A stretch of 51,449 bases of DNA from Myxococcales bacterium (GTDB lineage Bacteria; Myxococcota_A; Polyangia; Polyangiales; JAFGIB01): assembly GCA_029880325.1 (NCBI GenBank), contig JAOUOP010000056.1:1-51449 (forward strand), written 5' to 3'. A program made the position numbers and the translations under genes. Of this stretch, positions 1 through 8,247 are shown piece after piece (within the stretch, counting starts at the first letter, position 1; the number at the start of each line of letters is the position of its first letter). The notes beneath the pieces were generated by a model that saw only the letters and a list, made by a program, of their open reading frames with translations, made no database searches and was not told where the DNA came from.

Positions 1-30
1 GTGGGACGCAGTTCATGTTGCCCGACGGGA

Positions 31-470
31 GTGCGACGGGCCTGGCTCGGCCTCGGTGTCATCCCCCATGTCGAGCAAGGTTCGAGGAGAAGCATCCGTA
101 ATGATTCTGGACCAGGCCTTCAAGCCCAAGTCCCCACCTGTAGGTTCACTGCGCTTCGCTCCGTGGTCGTCACTGGACTCCATCCAGTGACGCGATGCCG
201 TTATTTGAAGTACCAACCTTTGCGATGGCCGCAAAAGGCCCTGATAGAAGGATGGTGCTCACCTCAGAGTGAAGCACAACACGGTATCGACGACGACCAG
301 GAGACCCGAAGAGAAGTCACGACGAGCGGAGCAAGACGGACTATCGAACCACTTGACGTCGCGAACAGACAGAAGACGGACGCCGTACGATCAATTGCAC
401 GGCGAATGGTGGCATGCACCTTTGACCTTCCATTCCATAGAAGGAACCATTAGGCATCCCCAGGTTCAGC
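31..470 (+). mobile_element. Probable 5' part of a group II intron (RNA domains only, no intron protein)
   Basis: The segment opens with GTGCGAC, which fits the GUGYG 5' end of group II introns, and it folds locally. Bases 39-45 (ggcctgg) can pair with 112-118, enclosing ctcg 46-49 paired with cgag 72-75. Bases 170-177 and 183-190 form a perfect 8-bp stem (tcactgga/tccagtga) around a 5-nt loop. The purine-rich, A-bulged stretch at about 290-390 looks like the domain I 3' half of bacterial group II introns. No reverse transcriptase/maturase frame follows, and no domain V-like hairpin was found downstream, so this would be a truncated, immobile relic. The 3' limit is a guess. The open frame across it (1-453) has no protein-like composition. 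It could instead be another structured RNA. A covariance-model search would decide. Confidence 0.42.
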
Positions 471-830
471 CAAGTCAGCACCAGATGCCACACTGCTTAC
501 ACCGCTGAGGCCCCTGCCCCGCGTTCCCGCTGCCTTACGGCACGGCGGAGTTCGCGACCGGCGTGGGCGAAGGCGCTGGGATCACGGACGCGACCTCTCA
601 CCTCCGCCGCCGCGCGCTGGCGCGGCGCGGCGCGGCCGAAGCTACTGCGATCGGGCGATGACGTTGCTCGGTTCGCTGACCCACCGGGCCGCTTTGCAGG
701 AGCCAGCTTGCTCCGCCGCACGTTCCCCGCACGAAGCACGTTTCGGGCGCGCCTCTGGCTGCGCCTGGTCCTCGGCGTGGGAAGCGCCGGGACGATTCCT
801 ACGATTTTGCGAAACTGGCTCGGGCAGCGG
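471..830. other. Gene-poor stretch between the intron-like RNA and the transposase
   Basis: No convincing reading frame was seen on either strand. Short frames here are Arg/Ala-rich shadows of GC-rich DNA. It contains a simple GC-rich run (cgcgcgctggcgcggcgcgg, about 610-630) but no clear promoter, terminator or RNA gene. Confidence 0.5.
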
Positions 831-865
831 CCGATAACGGAGTGTGACCGCTCCGCGGATATCGG
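831..865 (+). promoter_or_regulatory. Hairpin enclosing the transposase start codon
   Basis: Outer stem ccgata 831-836 pairs with tatcgg 860-865, and inner stem cggag 838-842 pairs with ctccg 851-855. The 8-nt loop (843-850) contains the GTG start of the downstream transposase (844-846). This is seen directly in the sequence. Whether it is the element's left-end hairpin or a translational control hairpin is inference; both are known themes for IS200/IS605-type elements. Confidence 0.4.
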
Positions 866-1815
866 TTCCGGATGGGACCCGAATGGTGACGCGCATCTGC
901 GATCTGCGCCGCTTCTACTTGCGGCCCGACCCGGTGGTCAACCAGATCGTGCTCTACTGCCTGTTCCGCGCCGCCGCCAAGTACGGGGTGCTGCTGCACG
1001 CGGTCAGCTTTCAAAGCAATCACTTTCATCTGATCGTGACCGACACGACCGGGCGCCTCGACCTCTTCATGGCGTGGCTGGACCGCTGCATTGCCGAGTG
1101 CCTGCTCCAGTACTTCCGTCAGCAGTATCCCGACCGGTACGCCGAGACGATCTGGTGCGACAAATCCTACAACGACCTGCTGCTGACCAATCACGCCGCC
1201 GTCCAGGACAAGCTCTGCTACACCGTGCTCAACTGCGTCAAAGACCGGCTCGTGCCCGATTACAGGCGGTGGCCAGGGGTGCTCCACGGCCCGGCCGACT
1301 GGCTCAAGCCGCCGATGGAGATCAGTCGGCCCAAGTACTTCTTCGATCAAACCGACGACGTCCACGCGGTCGCCACCGGCGGCTTCGTGCCACCGCCGCA
1401 GTTCGGCGACCGCCCGCTGCCAGGCCTGGTGGAAGACTTCCGTCAGCTGCTCAACAGGCGCCAGCTCGAACTGGTAACCGAGGCACGCACCGCCGGGCTG
1501 CGCTATGTCGGAATCAAGAAGATTCTGGCCGCCGACCCCTTCGACGCCCCCAACGACGTCAGGCCCAAAGGCAAGCGCAACCCGACGGTCGCCGCGGGCG
1601 GCGACCGTGAGGCGTACAAGAAGGCCGTCGGTGCAGTGCGAGACTACCGGCGCCGCTACCGACAAGCGTGGCAGCGCTATCGCCGAGGGCTCGAAACGAC
1701 CTTCCCGGGCGGCACGCTATTGATGGGGCATCGATACCGCCAGCCCTGCGAGCCGCTGGACTGCTGGTGGTGTGTGTTAGCGCGGTGCCCGGCGCCGCCG
1801 CCGGGCACCGGATAG
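844..1815 (+). CDS. IS200-like (Y1, HUH) transposase
   Basis: A 323-residue protein of the Y1 transposase superfamily (REP-associated/IS200-like branch), which cuts and joins single-stranded DNA through a tyrosine. The HUH metal motif is visible as SNHFHLIV near residue 58, following the typical N-terminal pattern (FYLRPDPVVNQIVLYCL). The likely catalytic tyrosine lies in KLCYTVLNCV at about residue 128. The C-terminal tail ends in the family-like FPGGT stretch followed by a Cys/Pro-rich end. The start is GTG at 844, which keeps the conserved N-terminus; an ATG at 883 would trim it. The start codon sits in the loop of a hairpin (831-865). No TnpB partner is adjacent. A truncated relative lies at 21440-21832. 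Such stand-alone copies in myxobacteria may be domesticated; activity is unknown. Confidence 0.85.
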   Translation: MTAPRISVPDGTRMVTRICDLRRFYLRPDPVVNQIVLYCLFRAAAKYGVLLHAVSFQSNHFHLIVTDTTGRLDLFMAWLDRCIAECLLQYFRQQYPDRYAETIWCDKSYNDLLLTNHAAVQDKLCYTVLNCVKDRLVPDYRRWPGVLHGPADWLKPPMEISRPKYFFDQTDDVHAVATGGFVPPPQFGDRPLPGLVEDFRQLLNRRQLELVTEARTAGLRYVGIKKILAADPFDAPNDVRPKGKRNPTVAAGGDREAYKKAVGAVRDYRRRYRQAWQRYRRGLETTFPGGTLLMGHRYRQPCEPLDCWWCVLARCPAPPPGTG

Positions 1816-2131
1816 CCTCGGCGGGGTGGCCGGGACAAGCCGTAGGCGGCAAGCGGGAGCGCCGGTAGCGCACCGGTGCGCCCGCGGGCCGGTCGCGAGG
1901 CTACGAAGGGAGCCTTCGGGGGGGGCGCTTGCGGCGTTTGGGTGTGGTTCGAGGCTGAAGGGCGATCACCTCGGAACGGCCGGCGCTCGCCGCGCAAAAG
2001 GACTTCACTCAAAAGTAAGCTCAAGGTGGGTCGGAGGTTCCAAGCTATTCCTGCGGATTTCACCCCGGACACGCTCGCGAGCGAACTTCGCCGTCACGTG
2101 CCAAACGGTCAACTTAATCCGGATCGGGGCC
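1816..2131. other. Intergenic region downstream of the transposase
   Basis: No gene was seen. It holds a perfect 14-bp palindrome gcgcaccggtgcgc at 1868-1881, which might be a transcription stop or the right-end structure of the transposable element. The remainder has no recognisable features. Confidence 0.4.
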
Positions 2132-3817
2132 TTATCGACGTTGGCAGTTGAAAAACGAGCGGTAGGCGACTTGCATGGCGCCGGCATGGCGCTCGGTCAT
2201 CAACACGACGCGGTGGTGTTCGAGGCGGTCCTTGGCCGTCGAGTACCAGTCGTAGTTGATGTCGAGGGGCCCGAAGGTGCGCTCCACCCAGCCCATCCGA
2301 TACATGGTCCAGCGTCGCGGGTGTTGATCGGTGTAGTACATCAGCACGCGATCGGCGGTGGCTTCGGCGTTCGCGGTCGGGTCGCGGGTGCAGGCGTAGC
2401 CCGCCTGCGCCCAGCTCCCGAGGTTTTCGTGCAGGCGCGGGCTCAGCCAGAGGTGGTAGTCGCTGCGATCGATGTAGTCGCGCACGTCTGCGAGGATCGA
2501 CGCGCGCGTCGTATCGCGGGCCGAACGGTCGGTGTGGATCAGCCAGCCGGCGTTGAAGAGTGCGACCGCCGCGACGAACGCTCCGATCACAGCCCTGCCG
2601 TGGCGCCGGGGTGAAAAGCGCACCATGAGCATGGCGATGGCGGCCCCGAAGGCCAGCGCGAGCAGGGGCATCAGCTGCGTGTAATTGCGCAGCTGAAGCA
2701 AGTGCATCCGGCTCAAAGTCAAAACGAGCAGCACTGGATACACCAGCGCCAGCAGGGCGAAGTGTTTCCGCCTGCGCAGAAGCCAGAGGCCTCCCGCACA
2801 AATGAGCACCGACATCGCGCCCGCCAGCAGGACATTCGAGGACGGCACCGCGAGCAGCGCCCACTGGGCCACGCGCAGGAGGTGCTCGAAGGGTACCTCC
2901 ACGTAGGCGGGATGACCCGGGGTCACCGAGGCGTAGTCGTGGCCGAGCGCGATGGGTGCAAAGAGGCTGCGCAAGGGATCGCGGAAGCTCGAGGGATTGA
3001 CGGTGTGGAGTGCGAGGGCCGACGTCATCAAGGAGGCGCCCAGCAACAGCAGGCGCTGTGGTCCGGGCCAGAAGGAGACCAGGCCTACCAGGCCGAAGAT
3101 CGGCAACAGCGACAGGATGCCCGAGATCTTGCAGCCGATGATGAGCCCGGCCGCGCCGCCCACGGCGGCAGTCCAGGCGAGTGCTGCCGCCCGGCCCCGG
3201 GCCGAAAGGGCGCTGGCGATGCAGTAGAGCTGAAGCGCCACGAACTGCATCTGAATGGAGTCGACCTCGATGGTTCGGGCGCGCTGTGACAGCTCCCAGG
3301 ACAGGCCGAGAAAACTCGCTGCCGCCGCCGCCGCCAGGTGATGGCCGGGAAATAGGCGCAGGATCGTCAGAAAGACCCAGGCGATGGCGAACGACGCCAT
3401 CAACGTGAAGACGAAGCGGACATGGCGCTGGTAGGTGTTGCTCGAGAGCAAGCGGAGCATGGCCTGCTTCCAGCGAGCGAGCGTGGGTAGCTGCGCCTCG
3501 TCAAAGCGGATACCGGAGTGGTGGATGAGCTCATCGAGGATCGCAGGTGCGTATCGAAGGCTGTGCGAGGCGATGACGAGGTAGCCGGGGATGAAGTAGA
3601 GGCCGTTGTAGGAGTGTTGAGGATCCTGAAGGATCTCATGCTCGAGCACCGACATCTGGATCGATTCGAGGTGGTACCACTGGTCTCCGTGGGCACCGGC
3701 ATCGAGGCTCGCGGTCAAGATGAAGGTCCCCCACACGACAAAGAACGCCCCAAAGCTCGCCATGCGGTGCAGGCGGCGGCCCAGTGTCGAGCCCGCTTCG
3801 GTAAGCAGCATCGTCAC
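2132..3817 (-). CDS. Polytopic GT-C-type glycosyltransferase-like membrane protein (paralogue of the 8248-11538 N-terminus)
   Basis: A 561-residue protein with many hydrophobic segments, a large first extracytoplasmic loop and a soluble C-terminal tail, the layout of GT-C (dolichyl/polyprenyl-phosphate-sugar dependent) glycosyltransferases. The specific family is not recognised. The first loop carries acidic residues (SLDAGAHGDQWYHLES) where GT-C enzymes place catalytic acids. The tail WVERTFGPLDINYDWYST is nearly repeated in the GT-C-GH172 fusion at 8248-11538 (FVERTIAPLDVNYDWYAT), and the middle VDSIQMQFVALQL matches VEGLQIDLVALEM there, so the two are paralogues. The start is GTG at 3817, overlapping the upstream gene's TGA by four bases (GTGA), which implies translational coupling to the F5/8C protein. 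It is the last gene of a three-gene minus-strand operon. The donor sugar is unknown. Confidence 0.75.
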   Translation of the reverse strand: MTMLLTEAGSTLGRRLHRMASFGAFFVVWGTFILTASLDAGAHGDQWYHLESIQMSVLEHEILQDPQHSYNGLYFIPGYLVIASHSLRYAPAILDELIHHSGIRFDEAQLPTLARWKQAMLRLLSSNTYQRHVRFVFTLMASFAIAWVFLTILRLFPGHHLAAAAAASFLGLSWELSQRARTIEVDSIQMQFVALQLYCIASALSARGRAAALAWTAAVGGAAGLIIGCKISGILSLLPIFGLVGLVSFWPGPQRLLLLGASLMTSALALHTVNPSSFRDPLRSLFAPIALGHDYASVTPGHPAYVEVPFEHLLRVAQWALLAVPSSNVLLAGAMSVLICAGGLWLLRRRKHFALLALVYPVLLVLTLSRMHLLQLRNYTQLMPLLALAFGAAIAMLMVRFSPRRHGRAVIGAFVAAVALFNAGWLIHTDRSARDTTRASILADVRDYIDRSDYHLWLSPRLHENLGSWAQAGYACTRDPTANAEATADRVLMYYTDQHPRRWTMYRMGWVERTFGPLDINYDWYSTAKDRLEHHRVVLMTERHAGAMQVAYRSFFNCQRR

Positions 3818-4830
3818 GGGACGAGCTCGACCTCGGCCAGGCCCCCACCCCGGCCGTGCCAGGAATCGATCTCGATTCGCAGGCGCGCCACGTTGGAGGC
3901 TTCGAGTTCGATGGACTCGAAGCCAAAATCGACCACCGGTGCTAGCGCGAAAGCCGCGACGGCGAGCTCCGAGCCGTCCCGGGCCAGGGCGCGAATCCGG
4001 CCTTGGTTGGAGCCGATGTCGAAGCGACGGCGATCGTGGCGGTTTTCGTCCGCACTGTGGCCATCGTGGGCGTTGAGGATCCGAACCGCAGAGATTCTGC
4101 GGGATTCACTCAGAGTGAGTTCGATCCAGCCCGGCTCGGAGGGTGGCAAGTGCCAGTAGCTCATCTCGTCACGGTCGATGGCGTTGTCGGGAGGCCACGC
4201 GTCGATGGGAGCCTGGGCCGTCCACTCGCCCTGCCCGTTGCTCGTTCGGTAGGCGCTCGCCCTGGCGTGACTGAAGGTTGGGTGCGGGGCGGTCAACGCG
4301 CGAACCGCGCCGAGCCAGGAGACGCAGAGCAGGGCGATCGATGCCAGTACCAGCGCCGCCTGGCGCTGGGCGCGCTGGCGCAGCGGGGGCTCGAGGATCG
4401 TTGGCCAAAGCACGGATTGCAGCCACCGGCACGCTTGCAGCTGGGCCGTGAAGCGGTCGGCGTGGCGCGGGCGCAGGCGCGAGTGTGCGTCGGGGAAGAG
4501 GGCCGGGGTGGCCTCGAGCGCGAGCACTTGCTCGCGCCGTTGCGGCGCGAAGGACAGGCGTTGCAAGATGGCATCGAGCGGCTCGTCTTGCCTGGCCAGG
4601 CAGCGCGCCGCCTGCATAAGCGACTGAAAGCCCTGCTCGGCCGAAGTCAGTGCATCGAGGCGCGAGCCCGCTGCCCACAGGGTCTCGGCCACCTCGATCG
4701 ACTGCTGGGACGTGGCCAGCAGTTTCGCGACGGCGTGCCGGGTGTCGGCAGCGATGGCGAAGTTGGGATCGATGGGCGCTGGCACGGCTTGATTGGCCCC
4801 TGTTCCGAAGAGCGCGCCGGGCCCGCGCAT
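3814..4830 (-). CDS. Single-pass membrane protein with C-terminal F5/8C (discoidin/CBM32-like) domain
   Basis: 338 residues. About 150 cytoplasmic residues are helical and charged. One transmembrane helix follows at about 153-176 (LVLASIALLCVSWLGAV). From about residue 187 comes an extracytoplasmic beta-rich domain with the pattern of F5/8 type C domains (DNAIDRDEMSYWHLP, WIELTLSESRRISAVRI, ending GGGLAEVEL). Such domains often bind glycans. The architecture is shared with the protein at 7207-8181. The ATG at 4830 is chosen because the frame upstream overlaps the preceding GT2 gene; it leaves a 41-nt gap. The 3' end overlaps the GT-C gene by GTGA. Inferred role: tethering or presenting glycan to the coupled GT-C enzyme. 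An enzymatic activity is not apparent. Confidence 0.75.
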   Translation of the reverse strand: MRGPGALFGTGANQAVPAPIDPNFAIAADTRHAVAKLLATSQQSIEVAETLWAAGSRLDALTSAEQGFQSLMQAARCLARQDEPLDAILQRLSFAPQRREQVLALEATPALFPDAHSRLRPRHADRFTAQLQACRWLQSVLWPTILEPPLRQRAQRQAALVLASIALLCVSWLGAVRALTAPHPTFSHARASAYRTSNGQGEWTAQAPIDAWPPDNAIDRDEMSYWHLPPSEPGWIELTLSESRRISAVRILNAHDGHSADENRHDRRRFDIGSNQGRIRALARDGSELAVAAFALAPVVDFGFESIELEASNVARLRIEIDSWHGRGGGLAEVELVP

Positions 4831-4871
4831 GGTAGCGCTCGCGGGCGACGAGTAGACCACAGGGGCGCAGG

Positions 4872-5786
4872 TCAGGCAAAGAGCGTGGCCAGGAAACGCA
4901 GCTTTTTGCTTGCCGCCTTGAGCCTTCCGCGCCGGAGATCGTTGAGTACTCGATAGGCGAGGTGGAGCTTGATGATCGGCTTCTTTCGTGCCCGTCGTGA
5001 CGCCCGCGACCAGCCGCGCGCGTCGCATTGCGTCGCGAGCTCATCGAAGAGTCGGGCCTCTTCCTCGAAGCGAAGCATGGTCTCGGACTGAATGCTCGTC
5101 GCGCTCGATCCATGCCTGCGGTACTCGAAGGCGACCTCGTCGCTGCCCAGTAGCATCAAGCCGTCGAAAAGCAGGCGCATGATGAAGTCGAGGTCCTGCA
5201 CCTGGGCGAAGCGCGGATCGAAGCGCCGCGTGCCGAGCAGACTCCTTCGGTAACACAGGGTTGGGCACATGATGAAGTTGCCGCCGATCAGCTGCTCCAC
5301 CGCGGGGCGACCGGCGAGGGCCGTGAGCCCGCCGAGGGCTCGGGGGGCGAACCAGGCCTTGACGAAGTCGGCCATGGAAAAGACCGGCTCGCCCGAGGCG
5401 TCGATGATGGTGGCGGCTGCGTAGAACGCGGCGACGTTCGGGTGCTGCTGCGCGAGCCGCTGCATCAGTTGCACGTAGTTGGGCAGCAGGCGGTCATCCT
5501 GGTGCAGCAGCGTCACGCGGTCGGTCTCGGCGAGCTCGAAGATGCGATTCCAATTGCCGACCATGCCAAGTGTGTGCCGGTTCGACACGTAGCGGGCGCC
5601 CTCTCCGGCCGCCTTGACCAGGCGCTGGACTTGCCGGGAGCCGGGCCAGTCGGGACCGCTGTCGTCGCAGATCAGAAGGCGCCACTGCGGCGACGTCTGC
5701 CGGGTGACGCTCTGGACGGCTTGTTCCAAGTAGGGAAGGTTCCGGTAGAACGGAATCGCGATCGTGAGCGGCTCTGTGGCCGGCAT
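4872..5786 (-). CDS. Glycosyltransferase family 2 (GT-A fold)
   Basis: 304 residues. The N-terminus LTIAIPFYRNLPYLEQAVQS and LLICDDSGPDW are typical GT2 nucleotide-sugar binding elements. LLHQDDRLLPNY at about residue 87 is the DxD-like metal/nucleotide site. FDPRFAQVQDLDFIMRLL matches the acceptor-side region with the catalytic Asp. There are no transmembrane helices, so it is cytoplasmic or membrane-associated. The ATG at 5786 is preferred; a TTG at 5822 would add 12 atypical residues. It is the first gene of the minus-strand operon with the F5/8C and GT-C genes, which fits assembly of a lipid-linked glycan precursor inside the cell before GT-C action outside. The sugar specificity cannot be read from the sequence. 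Confidence 0.88.
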   Translation of the reverse strand: MPATEPLTIAIPFYRNLPYLEQAVQSVTRQTSPQWRLLICDDSGPDWPGSRQVQRLVKAAGEGARYVSNRHTLGMVGNWNRIFELAETDRVTLLHQDDRLLPNYVQLMQRLAQQHPNVAAFYAAATIIDASGEPVFSMADFVKAWFAPRALGGLTALAGRPAVEQLIGGNFIMCPTLCYRRSLLGTRRFDPRFAQVQDLDFIMRLLFDGLMLLGSDEVAFEYRRHGSSATSIQSETMLRFEEEARLFDELATQCDARGWSRASRRARKKPIIKLHLAYRVLNDLRRGRLKAASKKLRFLATLFA

Positions 5787-6022
5787 CGGGGCATTGTGGA
5801 GTTCCGCTCCCGCGGCGTGCAAGCTTCCTTCCTCGCTTGCAGCCGATCATTCCGAGGTCGAGCTGCGCGTCCTCTCAAGAGGAGGGCCGACAGGCGGGCC
5901 AGACGCGGCTTTCAACGGCTCGCCGTCCGCGGTCCGGGGCCCGTCGGAGGCAGGCTGCCGCCCCCACAGCGCCCCACACATCCAGTTGACCCGCGCGAGG
6001 CATTGCCGCTACCTTCGCTTCG

Positions 6023-7015
6023 ATGAGATCGCTGGCTCGCGTCCTGTTGGCCATCGCTGTGACAGTCGTCGGCTGCGGGGACGACGAGTCGTCGGGCGGG
6101 GGCGGTTCAGGTGGTGATTCGGGCGGCGGTGGCTCGAAGCTGAGCGCGGGAACGGGCGGCGAGGGCGCCGGCGGGAGCGGTGGATCGGGCGGCTCGGCAG
6201 CGAGCGCTGGCAAAGGTGGTAGCGGCGCGACCGGTGGCCAAGGCGGCAGTGGCAGCGGTGGCTCGGACGCGACAGCGGATGCGGGCGGCGATTCGGGCCA
6301 GACGAGCGCGACCGACGAGGATGCCGGCAGCCAGGACGCCGCGACCCAGGCCTGCACGGCCGACGCTGCGCTGCGCTGTGAGTCGGGCAAGCTGATACGC
6401 TGCAACGCCTCTGGCAACGGGGAAGTCTCCGCCAACTGCGAGCACGGCTGTAGCGGCACGCGCCTCGAATGCAACGCGTGCCTCCCCAGCGGCGACTTCT
6501 GCGTGAGCGCCGACCGCACCGCCACGTGCAACGCCGACGGTACCTTGCCAGCGCTGGGGGCCGACACACCATGCACCCACGGCTGCAATGCCGAGCGCGG
6601 GGTGTGTAACGCTTGTGCCCCCAGCGCTGGCTACTGCGTCGATGCCGACAACGTCGCCACCTGCAACGCCGACGGCACCACGCCGGCTTCGGGCAGCCCG
6701 TGCGCTTTCGGTTGCAACGGGGCCCGCGGCGAGTGCAATCAGTGCACCCCCAGCGCCGCCTACTGCGTCGACGCCGACACCGTGGCCACCTGCAATGCCG
6801 ACGGCACGTTCCCCAGCACTGACGTCGCCTGCGTGTACGGCTGCAATGGGACGCGCAGCGAATGCAATGGCTGCGTACCGAGCACGACGCAGTGCCAGGG
6901 TAGCAACCGCGTCGTGTGCAACGCCGATGGCACCGTCGCCAGCAGTACGGCCTGCCCCTATGGCTGCGTCTCGGGATCGTGTTCGGTACCGATGATCGAC
7001 GCCGGCTCTTTTTAG
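6023..7015 (+). CDS. Cysteine-repeat lipoprotein with Gly/Ser linker
   Basis: 330 residues. A lipoprotein signal peptide ends in the lipobox VVGC (Cys 18), followed by an Asp/Glu/Ser start to the mature protein and a low-complexity Gly/Ser/Ala linker to about residue 105. The rest is about five tandem cysteine units of roughly 43-45 residues with the consensus CNxCxPSxxYCVDADxVATCNADGT...PCxxGCNGxRGE, so eight or more cysteines per repeat pair probably form disulfides. This fits the surface-exposed cysteine-rich lipoproteins common in Myxococcota; no enzyme motif is seen. It faces the minus-strand F5/8C gene (7207-8181) convergently, with an inverted-repeat element between them. A partner or ligand cannot be inferred. 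Confidence 0.8.
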   Translation: MRSLARVLLAIAVTVVGCGDDESSGGGGSGGDSGGGGSKLSAGTGGEGAGGSGGSGGSAASAGKGGSGATGGQGGSGSGGSDATADAGGDSGQTSATDEDAGSQDAATQACTADAALRCESGKLIRCNASGNGEVSANCEHGCSGTRLECNACLPSGDFCVSADRTATCNADGTLPALGADTPCTHGCNAERGVCNACAPSAGYCVDADNVATCNADGTTPASGSPCAFGCNGARGECNQCTPSAAYCVDADTVATCNADGTFPSTDVACVYGCNGTRSECNGCVPSTTQCQGSNRVVCNADGTVASSTACPYGCVSGSCSVPMIDAGSF

Positions 7016-7017
7016 CT

Positions 7018-7185
7018 CTAGATGTGCTCGGCGGGAGTGCTGAGCCGATGATCGGGGTCGATACGATGCCAGATGCAAGGACGGCCTCCGCCGGAATACT
7101 CCGTGTATTTCAAGGGGACCGGACGCCGCAGCTGGCGCCGTAGCGGTCCCGAGAGCGGATCATGACTCCCGCCGAGCACATCTAG
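7018..7185. repeat. MITE-like element of 168 bp with perfect 21-bp inverted ends
   Basis: Bases 7018-7038 (ctagatgtgctcggcgggag plus t) are the exact reverse complement of 7165-7185. The ends are CTAG on both sides, and the inverted match resumes imperfectly further in (atgatc near 7048-7053 against gatcat near 7158-7163). It encodes nothing obvious and sits 3 bp after one stop codon and 21 bp before the convergent gene's stop, so it may also end transcription in both directions. A second element of almost the same size, also with CTAG ends, lies at 18750-18920, but the arm sequences differ. No clear target-site duplication was seen. Confidence 0.65.
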
Positions 7186-7206
7186 GGCCCGTGAACTGCG
7201 CTGGCG

Positions 7207-8181
7207 TCAACGCGGCGACCACTGGATCTCGGCCAGGCCGCCGCCCAGGGGAAACCAGGTCACCACCTCGAAGCGTATGCGCTCGACGCCCTCGAGCCCC
7301 AGCGCGTGCTTGGTCCAGGTGGGCTGCCCGCCGGCTCGCTTCCAGCGACCCTCCAGGGACTGCACCACTTTTCCCTGGACGTAGAAGTCGACTCGGTAGT
7401 CGCGCGTGGCGCGCACATCGGGCGCGTCGCGGTCCACGTTGAGCAGCCGCAGCTCCGTTAGCGTCTGGGGTTCGGGAAGGAGCACCTCCAGGTGCCCCGG
7501 GGAGTTGTCCGGAAGCAACCAGGCGGTGGCCGGATCACCATCGATGGCCCGCTCGGCGTCGTGGGCGTAGTCATTGCCCAACACCGCCGACGCACTGGCG
7601 CGCAGAGGCGGCGGTGCAAACCACAGCTGCCAGCCGAGCGCAGCGAGCAAGACGGGGGCGGTGGCCAGCGCGAGCAGGCGCAGGGCGCGGGAGCGGCGCA
7701 GCTCGGCCGGGCCCATCGCTGCCACGTCCAGGCGGCGCTTGACCTCTAGCAGCAGATCGACCAACTCGGCGAGCGAAAGCGCCTGCCCATCGTCGAGATC
7801 GGCGTCGAGCTGGGGACCCGGTGCCTCTCGGCTTTCGGCCTGGGCCCGCTGCAAGCGCTCGCGCAAGGAACCGAACGCGGCGTCGGCGTCGTCTCCCAGC
7901 GCCGCTACAACTTCCAGCGCAGGTGACAGGGCGGAGTCGGCGATGCGCCATGCTTCGGCCCGGTGGCCTTCGGCTTGCAGCACGTCGGCGGCCTCCGCGC
8001 GCTGTCGAATCAGGGCCAGCTGATGCAGGGTCTGGTCGCGCTGCTCGGGAGGCAGCTTGGCGAGCTGTTCGCCGGTCGAATTCAGGAGTAGAAAATCGCG
8101 CACGTTGGGCCCCGGGGCGACATGGGCTTCGCCCGGGCGCTGTGTCCACGTCCAGGCGATGATCGTGGCCGACGATAGCAC
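7207..8181 (-). CDS. Single-pass membrane protein with C-terminal F5/8C (discoidin/CBM32-like) domain, second copy
   Basis: 324 residues with the same plan as the protein at 3814-4830. A helical cytoplasmic N-terminus rich in Ala/Glu/Gln runs to about 160. One transmembrane helix lies at about 165-188 (LLALATAPVLLAALGWQLWF). An extracytoplasmic F5/8C-like domain follows from about 200 (ERAIDGDPATAWLLPD, LEVLLPEPQTLTELRLLNVD, ending GGGLAEIQWSP). The start is taken as GTG at 8181; it lacks a strong ribosome site, so the true start may lie slightly downstream. It follows the GT-C-GH172 fusion gene by 66 nt and is probably co-transcribed. The gene order relative to the GT-C partner is reversed compared with the first copy. 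Inferred role: glycan binding next to the transferase. Confidence 0.72.
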   Translation of the reverse strand: MLSSATIIAWTWTQRPGEAHVAPGPNVRDFLLLNSTGEQLAKLPPEQRDQTLHQLALIRQRAEAADVLQAEGHRAEAWRIADSALSPALEVVAALGDDADAAFGSLRERLQRAQAESREAPGPQLDADLDDGQALSLAELVDLLLEVKRRLDVAAMGPAELRRSRALRLLALATAPVLLAALGWQLWFAPPPLRASASAVLGNDYAHDAERAIDGDPATAWLLPDNSPGHLEVLLPEPQTLTELRLLNVDRDAPDVRATRDYRVDFYVQGKVVQSLEGRWKRAGGQPTWTKHALGLEGVERIRFEVVTWFPLGGGLAEIQWSPR

Positions 8182-8247
8182 AGGAGCCGAGGCGCGACCC
8201 GAGCCGTCTCGCTTGCTGGGAGCCTCGCGCGAGCTTCCGGTGTCGCC

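Noticed and set aside
1..453. Open frame of 150 codons across the intron-like region
   Set aside because: Composition is random-like (Arg/Ser/Thr-rich, no hydrophobic pattern) and it coincides with RNA secondary structure.
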